A stretch of DNA of 20,515 bases, from the NCBI RefSeq assembly GCF_938028185.1, contig NZ_CALJAH010000196.1:1-20515 (forward strand), written 5' to 3'. Origin of the DNA: an uncultured Cardiobacterium sp. (GTDB taxonomy: Bacteria > Pseudomonadota > Gammaproteobacteria > Cardiobacteriales > Cardiobacteriaceae). Shown here piece after piece: positions 13,823-20,515 of this stretch. The notes under the pieces were generated by a model. The model had not been told where the DNA came from and did not search any database. It saw nothing but the letters and a program-made list of their open reading frames with translations. Position 1 is the stretch's first letter. The number at the start of each line of letters is the position of its first letter. The translations under genes and the position numbers were made by a program.

Positions 13823-15099
13823 TTATCGCCACCTTCCTCGTTGTCCTGCTTGCAGGCATCCTCGCGGGCATCCCGGTTGCCTTCGCCCTCATCCTCTGCG
13901 GCATCGCGATGATGCTGCACCTCGGCGAGTTCAACACACAAATCCTCGCCGAAAACCTCATCAGCGGTGCCGACAGCTTCTCGCTGATGGCCATCCCCTT
14001 CTTCATCCTCGCCGGGGAAATCATGAACGCGGGCGGACTGTCGCGCCGCATCGTCGATTTGCCGATGAAACTGGTCGGCCATAAGCGCGGCGGCCTCGGC
14101 TACGTCGCCATCATGGCGGCGATGATCATGGCGAGCCTCTCCGGCTCGGCGGTCGCCGACACCGCCGCCGTCGCCGCCATGCTCATCCCGATGATGAAAA
14201 CCACCGGCTACCCGGAAGAACGCTCCGCCGGGCTGATTGGTGCGGCGGGCATCATCGCTCCCATCATCCCGCCGTCCATCCCCTTCATCATCTTTGGTGT
14301 CACGAGCGGCGTCTCCATCACCAAACTGTTCATGGCGGGCATCATCCCCGGCGTCATGATGGGCGTCTTCCTCGCCCTGCTCTGGGGCTGGCAGGCTAAA
14401 CACCTTGACATCCACACCTTCCCCAAGGCGAGCCGCCGCGAACTCGCCGCCTCCTTCAAAAACGGCATCTGGGCGCTGCTGTTGCCGGTCATCATCATCG
14501 GCGGCTTCCGCCTCGGCGTCTTCACCCCGACCGAAGCGGGCGCGGTGGCGGCGTTCTACGCGCTCTTCGTCTCCACCATCATCTACCGCGAGCTCAAACT
14601 GCCGCAGCTCTACGGCATCCTGCTGGCGAGCGCCAAAACCACCGCCGTAGTAATGATGCTGGTCGCCGCCGCAGGCATCTCCGGCTACCTCATTACCATC
14701 GCCGAACTGCCGCAGATGATTACCGAACTGCTTGAGCCGCTGCTGGATTCGCCGCGCCTCCTGCTCGCCGTCATCATGATTGCCGTCTTCATCATCGGCA
14801 TGGTGATGGATCTGACGCCGACCGTGCTCATCCTCACCCCGGTGCTGATGCCGCTGGTGCAAGAAGCGGGCATTGACCCGGTGTACTTCGGCGTGATGTT
14901 TATCCTGAACACCTCCATCGGCCTCATCACCCCGCCGGTCGGCAACGTGCTCAACGTCATCACCGGCGTCACCAAACTGCCGTTTGACCGCGCCGCGCGC
15001 GGAATGCTGCCCTACGTCGGAATGCTGCTGCTCCTGCTCATCCTCTTCCTCATCTTCCCGCAACTGGTGATTGCGCCCTACCGCTTCATCATGAGCTGA
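13819..15099 (+). CDS. yiaN: TRAP transporter large membrane subunit (DctM type), 2,3-diketo-L-gulonate
   Basis: The 426-residue protein is almost wholly hydrophobic, with about eleven or twelve membrane segments, and has the expected length of the family (about 425 in E. coli YiaN). DctM-type features include SLMAIPFFILAGEIMNAGG, MASLSGSAVADTAAVA, IIAPIIPPSIPFIIFG, FTPTEAGAVAAFYA, and TSIGLITPPVGNVLNV. It is the transport channel of the TRAP system and moves substrate with sodium ions. The start overlaps yiaM by four bases, and yiaO follows after 31 bases. Confidence 0.97.
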   Translation: MIIATFLVVLLAGILAGIPVAFALILCGIAMMLHLGEFNTQILAENLISGADSFSLMAIPFFILAGEIMNAGGLSRRIVDLPMKLVGHKRGGLGYVAIMAAMIMASLSGSAVADTAAVAAMLIPMMKTTGYPEERSAGLIGAAGIIAPIIPPSIPFIIFGVTSGVSITKLFMAGIIPGVMMGVFLALLWGWQAKHLDIHTFPKASRRELAASFKNGIWALLLPVIIIGGFRLGVFTPTEAGAVAAFYALFVSTIIYRELKLPQLYGILLASAKTTAVVMMLVAAAGISGYLITIAELPQMITELLEPLLDSPRLLLAVIMIAVFIIGMVMDLTPTVLILTPVLMPLVQEAGIDPVYFGVMFILNTSIGLITPPVGNVLNVITGVTKLPFDRAARGMLPYVGMLLLLLILFLIFPQLVIAPYRFIMS

Positions 15100-15130
15100 C
15101 CCCATCCCTCAACACAACAAGGCAAAACCC

Positions 15131-16117
15131 ATGAAAAACAAACTGCTCTCCGCCCTCATCGCCGCTGCCGCCTTAGGCGTTGGCCTCGCCCATGCTGCCA
15201 CCAGCCTCCGCTTCGGCTACGAAGCGCCGCGCAGCGACACCCAACACATCGCCGCGAAAAAATTCGCCGACATCGTCAAAGAAAAAAGCGGTGGCGAGCT
15301 GAAAATTTCGCTCTTCCCCGACAGCACCCTCGGCAACGCGCAGGCGATGATTAGCGGCGTGCGCGGCGGCTCGATTGACATCGAAATGTCCGGCTCGCCC
15401 AACTTCACCGGCCTCGCCTCCAACCTCAACATCATCGACATCCCCTTCATCTTCCGCGACAAGGCACACGCCTACCGCGTCTTGGACGGCGACATCGGCC
15501 AGGGGCTGATGAAAGAACTCGAAGACAAAGGCTTGAAAGGACTGGGCTTCTGGGAAGTCGGCTTCCGCGCCGTCTCCAACTCCAAACACCCGGTGAAAAC
15601 CCCGGACGACATCAAGGGACTGAAAATCCGCACCAACCAGAACCCGATGTACGTCAAGGCGTTTGAACTGCTGGGTGCCAACCCGGTACCGATGCCGCTC
15701 TCCGAACTCTACACCGCGCTCGAAACCCGCACCGTGGACGCGCAAGAGCACCCCATCGGCATCCTCTACTCGGTCAAACTCTACGAAGTACAAAAACACC
15801 TGAGCCTGACCAACCACGGCTACACTCCGCTGCTCGTCGTCATGAACAAAGACAAATTCGACAGCCTGCCTGCCGAACAACAACAAATCCTGCTCGATGC
15901 GGCCAAAGAAGCGGGCGCCTACCAGCGCGAACTCAACGCCGAAAAAGAAACGCAGATGTTGGAAGAAATGGAAAAAGCGGGACTGGAAATCGTGCGCGAC
16001 ATCGACACCGCCCCGTTCCGCGCCATCATCGAACAGCCGGTACGCCAATTTTTCATCGAAAAGAACGGCGACGAACTGCTGAAAAAAGTGGACGCGCTCG
16101 CCGAAGAGAAAAAATAA
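15131..16117 (+). CDS. yiaO: TRAP transporter periplasmic 2,3-diketo-L-gulonate-binding protein (DctP type)
   Basis: The 328-residue protein starts with a clear signal peptide (residues 1-22, ending GLAHA). The mature DctP fold follows: HIAAKKFADIVKEKSGGELK, the LGN..AMISGVRGGSIDI segment, and the substrate-carboxylate Arg at R167 in LKIRTNQNPMY. SELYTALETRTVDAQEHP follows. In the family it captures substrate in the periplasm and delivers it to YiaMN. AAGG precedes the ATG. Its last 28 codons have a diverged copy at 16334-16450, and a dispersed GC-rich repeat starts 14 bases after its stop. Confidence 0.96.
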   Translation: MKNKLLSALIAAAALGVGLAHAATSLRFGYEAPRSDTQHIAAKKFADIVKEKSGGELKISLFPDSTLGNAQAMISGVRGGSIDIEMSGSPNFTGLASNLNIIDIPFIFRDKAHAYRVLDGDIGQGLMKELEDKGLKGLGFWEVGFRAVSNSKHPVKTPDDIKGLKIRTNQNPMYVKAFELLGANPVPMPLSELYTALETRTVDAQEHPIGILYSVKLYEVQKHLSLTNHGYTPLLVVMNKDKFDSLPAEQQQILLDAAKEAGAYQRELNAEKETQMLEEMEKAGLEIVRDIDTAPFRAIIEQPVRQFFIEKNGDELLKKVDALAEEKK

Positions 16118-16131
16118 CCCGGCAACTTCGT

Positions 16132-16189
16132 CCCCTCCCTCGCAGGACGCGCAGCGTCCGCAGCGGGGGAGGGTTAGGGAGGGGGTAGC
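16132..16189 (-). repeat. Dispersed GC-rich hairpin element, copy C (inverted)
   Basis: The reverse complement begins GCTACCCCCTCCCTAACCC and ends GAGGGAGGGG, matching copies A and B. The inner hairpin is GGACGC with GCGTCC instead of GGGC with GCCC: the bases differ but the pairing is kept. It lies directly after yiaO. Confidence 0.8.
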
Positions 16190-16255
16190 GCCCGTGAAAT
16201 TACCGCAGATGCCGCATCGTCATCCTGCGACTTGCCCCCTTGCCATCCAACGTAG

Positions 16256-16285
16256 GGGCGGTTAGGGCGAAGCCCGTAACCGCCC
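16256..16285. repeat. Near-perfect 13-bp hairpin between yiaO and lyxK
   Basis: GGGCGGTTA and TAACCGCCC form the outer stem, and GGGC-GAA-GCCC the inner stem, with one bulged G. The inner hairpin is shared with elements A, B and D. No T run follows. A second small palindrome, ATAACC-G-GGTTAT, lies at 16288-16300. Confidence 0.75.
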
Positions 16286-16333
16286 GCATAACCGGGTTAT
16301 CCCCGCCACCTGCCACCCACCCGCGAGAACCCC

Positions 16334-16450
16334 ATGAAGCACCACATCCTCATCGCCGCACCAATACGCCAACGCTTTATCGACAAAAACGGCGACAGCG
16401 GCAGCGCCCTGCTGCAACAAGTGGACGCGCTCGCCGACGAGACAAAATAA
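16334..16450 (+). pseudogene. Remnant of a second yiaO-like gene, 38-codon ORF
   Basis: An open frame from ATG 16334 to TAA 16450 starts MKHHILIAAP and then reads IRQRFIDKNGD, SGSALLQQVDALADETK. Its last part aligns with the C-terminus of YiaO (VRQFFIEKNGD, ELLKKVDALAEEKK) with a three-residue insertion. A 19-base stretch of DNA (AAGTGGACGCGCTCGCCGA) is identical in both. The first residues resemble the start of a signal peptide. The simplest reading is a paralogous or duplicated TRAP binding-protein gene that lost its middle. It ends 9 bases before the lyxK ATG, where yiaO stands in E. coli. Whether it is translated is unknown. Confidence 0.75.
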
Positions 16451-16459
16451 GGAGACCCC

Positions 16460-17938
16460 ATGACCTGCTGGCTTGGCATCGACTGCGGCGGCACCTTCAT
16501 CAAGGCGGGACTGTTCCGCGAAGACGGCAGCGAAATCGCCGTGGCGCGGCGCAACCTGCCCGTGCTCAGCCCGCAACCGGGCTGGGCGGAGCGCGACCCG
16601 GAAACCCTCTGGCAAACCTGCGCTGCCGTTATCCGCGAAGCCATCGCCACGACCGACCCGGCGACCATCGCGGGCATCGGCATCTCCGCCCAGGGCAAAG
16701 GCCTCTTTACCCTCGATCGTGACGGCGCGCCGCTTGGCAACGGCATCCTCTCCTCCGACCAGCGCGCGCTGCCGGTGGTCAAACGTTGGCAGGCGGAAGG
16801 CGTCCCCGCCGCGCTCTACCCCGAAACCCGGCAAACCCTGTGGACGGGGCATCCCGTCTCCATCCTGCGCGCGCTGAAAGAACAGGCGCCTGCGCGCTAC
16901 CAGCGCATCGGCAGCATCCTCATGTCGCACGACTACCTGCGCTACCGCCTGACCGGCGCGATTGCCTGCGAAGAAACCAACATCTCCGAATCCAACCTCT
17001 ACCACTTCGGCGAAGGGTGCTACCAGCCCGCACTCGCCGACACCCTCGGCATCGCCGAAATCGTCCCCGCCCTGCCGCCCATCGTCGGCGCGAGCGCCAT
17101 CGCCGGACACATCAGCGCACAAGCGGCGGCAGAAACTGGCCTGCGCGCGGGTACGCCCGTCGTCGGCGGCCTCTTTGACGTCGTCTCCACCGCGCTTTGC
17201 GCCGGACTGCACGACGAAACCATGCTCAACGTCGTCCTCGGCACCTGGTCGGTGGTAACAGGCTTCACCGACCACATCGACGACAGCCAAACCATCCCCT
17301 TCGTCTATGGCAAATCGGCCACGCCCGGCCAGTACATCGTGCATGAAGCCAGCCCGACCTCGGCGGCAAACCTCGAATGGATCACCGCCCTCCTTGGCGA
17401 ACACGACTACCGCGCCATCAACGACAGCATCGCCGCGCTACCGCCCGCCGCCAGCAGCGTCTATTTCGTCCCCTTCCTCTACGGCAGCAACGCCGGACTG
17501 GGAATGCAGGCGGGACTGTACGGCCTGCAATCCTTCCACGGCCGCGCCCACATCTACCAGGCGGTGTACGAAGGCGTCATCTACAGTCTGATGCACCATC
17601 TGGAGCGGATGCGGCAACGCTTCCCGGCGGCGTGCGTGCTGCGCGTCACCGGCGGCCCCGCCAAATCCGTGGTGTGGATGCAAATGCTGGCAGACATCAG
17701 CGGCAACAGCGTCGAAACACCGCGCATCGCAGAAACCGGCTGCCTCGGCGCCGCGCTGGTGGCGATGGTCGGCACCGGCGCCTATCCCGACTGCCCCGCC
17801 GCCTGCGCCGCGCTCAAACCGCCGCTGGACAGCTACCGCCCCAATCCCGCGCTGGCCGACGCCTACGCCACCAAATACCGCCATTACCGCGAGCTGATTG
17901 CGCAACTGCGCGCCTTCAACGACACCCTTCACCCCTAA
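16460..17938 (+). CDS. lyxK: L-xylulose/3-keto-L-gulonate kinase (FGGY family)
   Basis: The 492-residue sugar kinase matches E. coli LyxK (about 498). It begins with the phosphate-binding WLGIDCGGTFIKAGLF and includes LSPQPGWAERD, GIGISAQGKGLF, TRQTLWTGHPVS, CEETNISESNLY, GTPVVGGLFDVVSTALCAG, VHEASPTSAANLEW, FLPFLYGSNAG-like FVPFLYGSNAGLGM and LRVTGGPAKS. In the diketogulonate pathway it is proposed to phosphorylate 3-keto-L-gulonate made by YiaK, feeding the decarboxylase encoded next. AAGGAG lies 5 bases before the ATG. The 342-base gap to yiaO holds repeats and the yiaO remnant. Confidence 0.96.
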   Translation: MTCWLGIDCGGTFIKAGLFREDGSEIAVARRNLPVLSPQPGWAERDPETLWQTCAAVIREAIATTDPATIAGIGISAQGKGLFTLDRDGAPLGNGILSSDQRALPVVKRWQAEGVPAALYPETRQTLWTGHPVSILRALKEQAPARYQRIGSILMSHDYLRYRLTGAIACEETNISESNLYHFGEGCYQPALADTLGIAEIVPALPPIVGASAIAGHISAQAAAETGLRAGTPVVGGLFDVVSTALCAGLHDETMLNVVLGTWSVVTGFTDHIDDSQTIPFVYGKSATPGQYIVHEASPTSAANLEWITALLGEHDYRAINDSIAALPPAASSVYFVPFLYGSNAGLGMQAGLYGLQSFHGRAHIYQAVYEGVIYSLMHHLERMRQRFPAACVLRVTGGPAKSVVWMQMLADISGNSVETPRIAETGCLGAALVAMVGTGAYPDCPAACAALKPPLDSYRPNPALADAYATKYRHYRELIAQLRAFNDTLHP

Positions 17939-17958
17939 ACCCCCGAAAGGAGCCAACC

Positions 17959-18609
17959 ATGAGCAAACCGCTGTTACAAATCGCCCTTGACCAAACCAGC
18001 CTCGCCGAGGCGCTCGAAGTCGCCGCCGTCGCCGCGCCGCACGTGGACATCATCGAAGCAGGCACCATCCTCTGCCTCAGCGAAGGCAAAACCGCCGTCG
18101 AAACCCTGCGCCAGCGCTACCCCAAGCACATCATCGTCGCCGACTACAAAACCGCCGACGCCGGCTCAACGCTGGCCGACATCGCCTTCACCGCCGGTGC
18201 CGACTGGTTCACCGTGATGTGCGCCGCCTCGCTCGCCACCATCGAAAAAGCGCACGAAGTCGCCGTCGCCCGTGGCAAAGAAGTGCAAATTGAGCTGTTC
18301 GGCAACTGGACGCTGGACGACGCCAAAGCCTGGGTCAAAATGGGCGTCAAACAGGCCATCTACCACCGCAGCCGCGACGCGCAGGCGAGCGGCCAAACCT
18401 GGGGCGAAAAAGACCTGCAACTGTTGCGCGCCCTTTCCGACCTCGGTCTGGAACTCTCCATCACCGGCGGCATCGTTCCCGAAGAAGTCGGTATCTTCAA
18501 AGACATCAACGCCAAATGCTTCATCGCCGGGCGCGCGCTCGCCAACCCGCAAACCGGACCCGCGACCGCCAAAGCCTTCCACGAAGCCTTCGCCCGCTAC
18601 TGGGGCTAA
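17959..18609 (+). CDS. ulaD: 3-keto-L-gulonate-6-phosphate decarboxylase
   Basis: Starting at the ATG at 17959, with AAAGGAG 7 bases upstream, the product is 216 residues, the length of E. coli UlaD. It is an orotidine-monophosphate-decarboxylase-superfamily TIM barrel that makes L-xylulose-5-phosphate and CO2. Active-site residues fall at the family positions: D11, E33, the DxKxxD motif at D62/K64/D67, H136, R139, T169, and G191-R192. The frame is open upstream within lyxK, but that sequence is the lyxK antiframe and is not protein-like. It serves both branches of the island, since only one copy is present. It could equally be named sgbH (yiaQ). Confidence 0.97.
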   Translation: MSKPLLQIALDQTSLAEALEVAAVAAPHVDIIEAGTILCLSEGKTAVETLRQRYPKHIIVADYKTADAGSTLADIAFTAGADWFTVMCAASLATIEKAHEVAVARGKEVQIELFGNWTLDDAKAWVKMGVKQAIYHRSRDAQASGQTWGEKDLQLLRALSDLGLELSITGGIVPEEVGIFKDINAKCFIAGRALANPQTGPATAKAFHEAFARYWG

Positions 18610-18612
18610 ACC

Positions 18613-19473
18613 ATGCGCCAGCACAAACTCGGCATCTACGAAAAAGCCCTGCCCGGCCATTTAAGCTGGGCAGAGCGGCTGGCGCTCGCCAAAGCCTGCG
18701 GCTACGACTTCGTTGAAATCTCCATCGACGAAACCGACGCTCGCCTCGCCCGCCTTGACTGGAGCAAGGCCGAACGCCTCGACCTCGTCCGCGCCTGCCT
18801 TGACACCGGCATCACCGTGCCCTCGATGTGCCTCTCCGGCCACCGCCGCTACCCCTTCGGCAGCCACGACCCCGCCATCCGCGACGAGGCCCACCGCCTC
18901 ATGGAAAAAGCCATCCGGCTCGCGGTGGACTGCGGCATCCGCACCATCCAGCTCGCGGGCTACGACGTCTATTACGAAGCGCAGGACGACGGCACCATCG
19001 AACGCTTCAGCGAAGGAATGCAATGGGCGACCGCGCTCGCCGCCAGCAACGGCGTCATGCTTGCGGTGGAAATCATGGACACCGCCTTCATGAACAGCAT
19101 CAGCCGCTGGAAACAATGGGATGAACTTGTCGCCTCGCCGTGGTTCACCGTCTATCCCGACGTCGGCAATCTGAGCGCCTGGGGCAACGACGTCCCGGCA
19201 GAGCTCGCGCTCGGCATCGACCGCATCGCCGCCATCCATCTGAAAGACACCTACCCCGTCACCGCGACCAGCAAAGGCCAATTCCGCGACGTCCCCTTCG
19301 GCGACGGCTGCGTCGATTTCGTCAAAGTCTTTGAGACCCTCGCCCGCTTGAACTACCGCGGCGCCTTCCTCATCGAAATGTGGACGGAAAAAGCCGCTGA
19401 GCCTGTCGCCGAAATCATCCACGCCCGCCGCTGGATGGAAGAACAAATGCAAAAAGGAGGATTCCCATGCTAG
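18613..19473 (+). CDS. ulaE: L-xylulose-5-phosphate 3-epimerase
   Basis: The 286-residue TIM-barrel (xylose-isomerase-like) enzyme converts L-xylulose-5-phosphate to L-ribulose-5-phosphate. It starts LGIYEKALPGHLSW and carries SMCLSGHRRYPFGS and QLAGYDVYYE. Metal ligands match the family pattern: E153 (VEIMDT), D183 (YPDVGNLSAWGND), H209 (IHLKDTYP), and E255 (FLIEMW). Length equals that of SgbU and UlaE (284-286). The ATG lies 3 bases after the ulaD stop with only a weak GGGGC upstream, so translation is probably coupled. Its end overlaps the ulaF start by 7 bases. The alternative name is sgbU. Confidence 0.97.
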   Translation: MRQHKLGIYEKALPGHLSWAERLALAKACGYDFVEISIDETDARLARLDWSKAERLDLVRACLDTGITVPSMCLSGHRRYPFGSHDPAIRDEAHRLMEKAIRLAVDCGIRTIQLAGYDVYYEAQDDGTIERFSEGMQWATALAASNGVMLAVEIMDTAFMNSISRWKQWDELVASPWFTVYPDVGNLSAWGNDVPAELALGIDRIAAIHLKDTYPVTATSKGQFRDVPFGDGCVDFVKVFETLARLNYRGAFLIEMWTEKAAEPVAEIIHARRWMEEQMQKGGFPC

Positions 19474-20162
19474 AAACCCTGAAAGACGAAGTCCTTGCCG
19501 CCAACCTCGACCTGCCGCGCTACGGCCTCGTCACCTTCACCTGGGGCAACGTCAGCGGCATCGACCGCGAACGCGGCCTCATCGTCATCAAACCCTCCGG
19601 CGTCGAATACGACGTCATGACCGCCGCCGACATGGTCGTCGTCGATTTGGCGAGCGGCAAAACCGTCGAAGGCAACAAAAAACCCTCCTCCGACACCCCG
19701 ACCCATCTGGAGCTCTACCGCCGCTTCGCGGACATCGGCGGCATCGTCCACACCCACTCGCGCCACGCCACCATCTGGTCGCAAGCAGGCAGCGACCTGC
19801 CCGCGCTCGGCACCACCCACGGCGACTACTTCTACGGCGCCATCCCCGCCACCCGCCGCATGACGCCGGAAGAAATCGCGGGCGAATACGAACTGGAAAC
19901 CGGCAAAGTCATCGTCGAAACCTTTGCCAAACGCGGCATTGACCCGAACGCCGTTCCCGCCGTACTCGTTCACTCGCACGGTCCGTTTGCCTGGGGCAAA
20001 GACCCGCACAACGCGGTACACAACGCCGTCGTCCTCGAAGAAGTCGCCTACATGAACCTCTTTACCTGCCAGCTCAACCCGCGCATCCCGCCGATGCAGC
20101 AAGAGCTGCTGGACAAACACTACCTGCGCAAACACGGCAAAAACGCCTACTACGGCCAATAA
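19467..20162 (+). CDS. ulaF: L-ribulose-5-phosphate 4-epimerase
   Basis: This 231-residue class II aldolase-family enzyme converts L-ribulose-5-phosphate to D-xylulose-5-phosphate, which enters the pentose phosphate pathway. Zinc and catalytic residues are at the standard positions: D76 (SSDTPTH), H95 and H97 (VHTHS), D120 (HGDYFYGAIP), and H171 (VHSHGPF). The length matches SgbE and AraD (231) slightly better than UlaF (228), so sgbE is an equally good name. AAAGGAGG lies inside the end of ulaE, 6 bases before the ATG. It is the last gene of the island and is followed by a strong terminator. Confidence 0.97.
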   Translation: MLETLKDEVLAANLDLPRYGLVTFTWGNVSGIDRERGLIVIKPSGVEYDVMTAADMVVVDLASGKTVEGNKKPSSDTPTHLELYRRFADIGGIVHTHSRHATIWSQAGSDLPALGTTHGDYFYGAIPATRRMTPEEIAGEYELETGKVIVETFAKRGIDPNAVPAVLVHSHGPFAWGKDPHNAVHNAVVLEEVAYMNLFTCQLNPRIPPMQQELLDKHYLRKHGKNAYYGQ

Positions 20163-20180
20163 ACCGGGGTTTCGCCCACT

Positions 20181-20207
20181 AAAAAAGCGCCACAACGGCG
20201 CTTTTTT
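20181..20207. terminator. Bidirectional terminator after the catabolic island
   Basis: AAAAAAGCGCC, loop ACAAC, GGCGCTTTTTT is an 11-bp perfect inverted repeat with T runs in both directions, 18 bases after the ulaF stop. Confidence 0.93.
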
Positions 20208-20222
20208 GTTGAACTATCCTTT

Positions 20223-20253
20223 TACATACAGGGTAGCGACTAATGTGTATGTA
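20223..20253. repeat. 8-bp inverted repeat related to the one after secF
   Basis: TACATACA (20223-20230) and TGTATGTA (20246-20253) are exact complements 15 bases apart. The ACATACA/TGTGTATGTA wording is the same as in the 12-bp pair at 1664-1700. Confidence 0.6.
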
Positions 20254-20272
20254 TATTTGGAATCAAAGAAAG

Positions 20273-20376
20273 TAGGGTGGGGCTTGCCCCACCGTAAAGA
20301 GATAGGCTGCGCTTCAGCGCGCCGTCCATCTGAACAAACAAGAAATTCTTTTAACGGTGCGCCAAGGCGCACCCTA
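20273..20376. repeat. Small 104-bp hairpin element with TAGGGTG ends
   Basis: The stretch begins TAGGGTG and ends CACCCTA. It holds a first hairpin GGTGGGGC-TT-GCCCCACC, a central GCGC-rich one, and a last hairpin GGTGCGCC-AA-GGCGCACC. It looks like a miniature mobile or REP-type element. Another GTAGGGTG start appears near 20492. The whole gap 20208-20515 has no credible gene. Confidence 0.6.
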
Positions 20377-20445
20377 TCGCTAAAATTATGAGGCAGCACA
20401 AGACGATAGTTCGTAGGTTGGGTTAAGGGCTGTTTACAATTTAGG

Positions 20446-20483
20446 CCTCCCTCTTACGCTGGGCGAAGCCCGCAGCGGGCGGG
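20446..20483 (-). repeat. Dispersed GC-rich hairpin element, copy D (truncated, inverted)
   Basis: The 19-base core GGGCGAAGCCCGCAGCGGG (20461-20479) is identical to the reverse complement of the core of copies A and B, with a degenerate CCTCCCT arm on one side. The GCTACCCCC end is missing. Confidence 0.6.
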
Positions 20484-20515
20484 TTCCGTGCGTAGGGTGT
20501 GTGGCGGCGTAGCCG

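Noticed and set aside
13486..15105. 539-residue minus-strand ORF antisense to yiaM/yiaN
   Set aside because: Asp/His/Glu-rich shadow frame of hydrophobic TRAP genes, without any domain character.
20206..20391. 61-residue ORFs on both strands after the island
   Set aside because: They run through the hairpin repeats and have no ribosome binding site or protein-like features.

Overview
The window looks like a GC-rich gammaproteobacterial chromosome. Housekeeping and sugar genes resemble their E. coli counterparts closely (Tgt, SecD/SecF, UlaG, YiaK, LyxK), while the gene order and the many short GC-rich intergenic repeats are not enterobacterial. A host-associated relative such as a Cardiobacteriaceae member would fit, but this is a guess from gene content and base composition. 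No rRNA or tRNA was seen.

Region 1 (1-1515): the 5' end of an exported-protein gene (minus strand), then a 10-repeat CRISPR array, an A/C-rich leader and an orphan cas2. The degenerate end repeat, the terminator beyond it, the 8-nt handle-like repeat end and the cas2 position all agree that the array is read on the minus strand, from the cas2 side. No cas1 or effector gene lies in the window. Several spacers look like coding-strand mRNA pieces, two of them containing a Shine-Dalgarno plus ATG, so the crRNAs would be antisense to transcripts.

Region 2 (1563-7506, all genes minus strand): the tgt-yajC-secD-secF cluster (queuosine tRNA modification plus accessory Sec translocon subunits), with an internal terminator between yajC and secD and a possible internal promoter overlapping the end of tgt. 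Upstream of tgt is an exported protein with exact 23-residue repeats and a C-terminal peptidoglycan-binding domain.

Region 3 (7673-20207): a vitamin C catabolic island. A DeoR-type regulator diverges from ulaG-ulaC-ulaA-ulaB (ascorbate PTS and ascorbate-6-phosphate lactonase). A terminator and a good sigma-70 promoter follow, then yiaK-yiaM-yiaN-yiaO (2,3-diketogulonate reductase and TRAP transporter), lyxK, and one shared set of ulaD/E/F-type enzymes. The two import branches, which are separate loci in E. coli, meet here at 3-keto-L-gulonate-6-phosphate and run to D-xylulose-5-phosphate. Between yiaO and lyxK lies a remnant of a second yiaO-like gene, reduced to a 38-codon ORF, among inserted repeats.

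Region 4 (20208-20515): no gene; a mosaic of small hairpin repeats, including a truncated copy of the dispersed GC-rich element seen at three other places.
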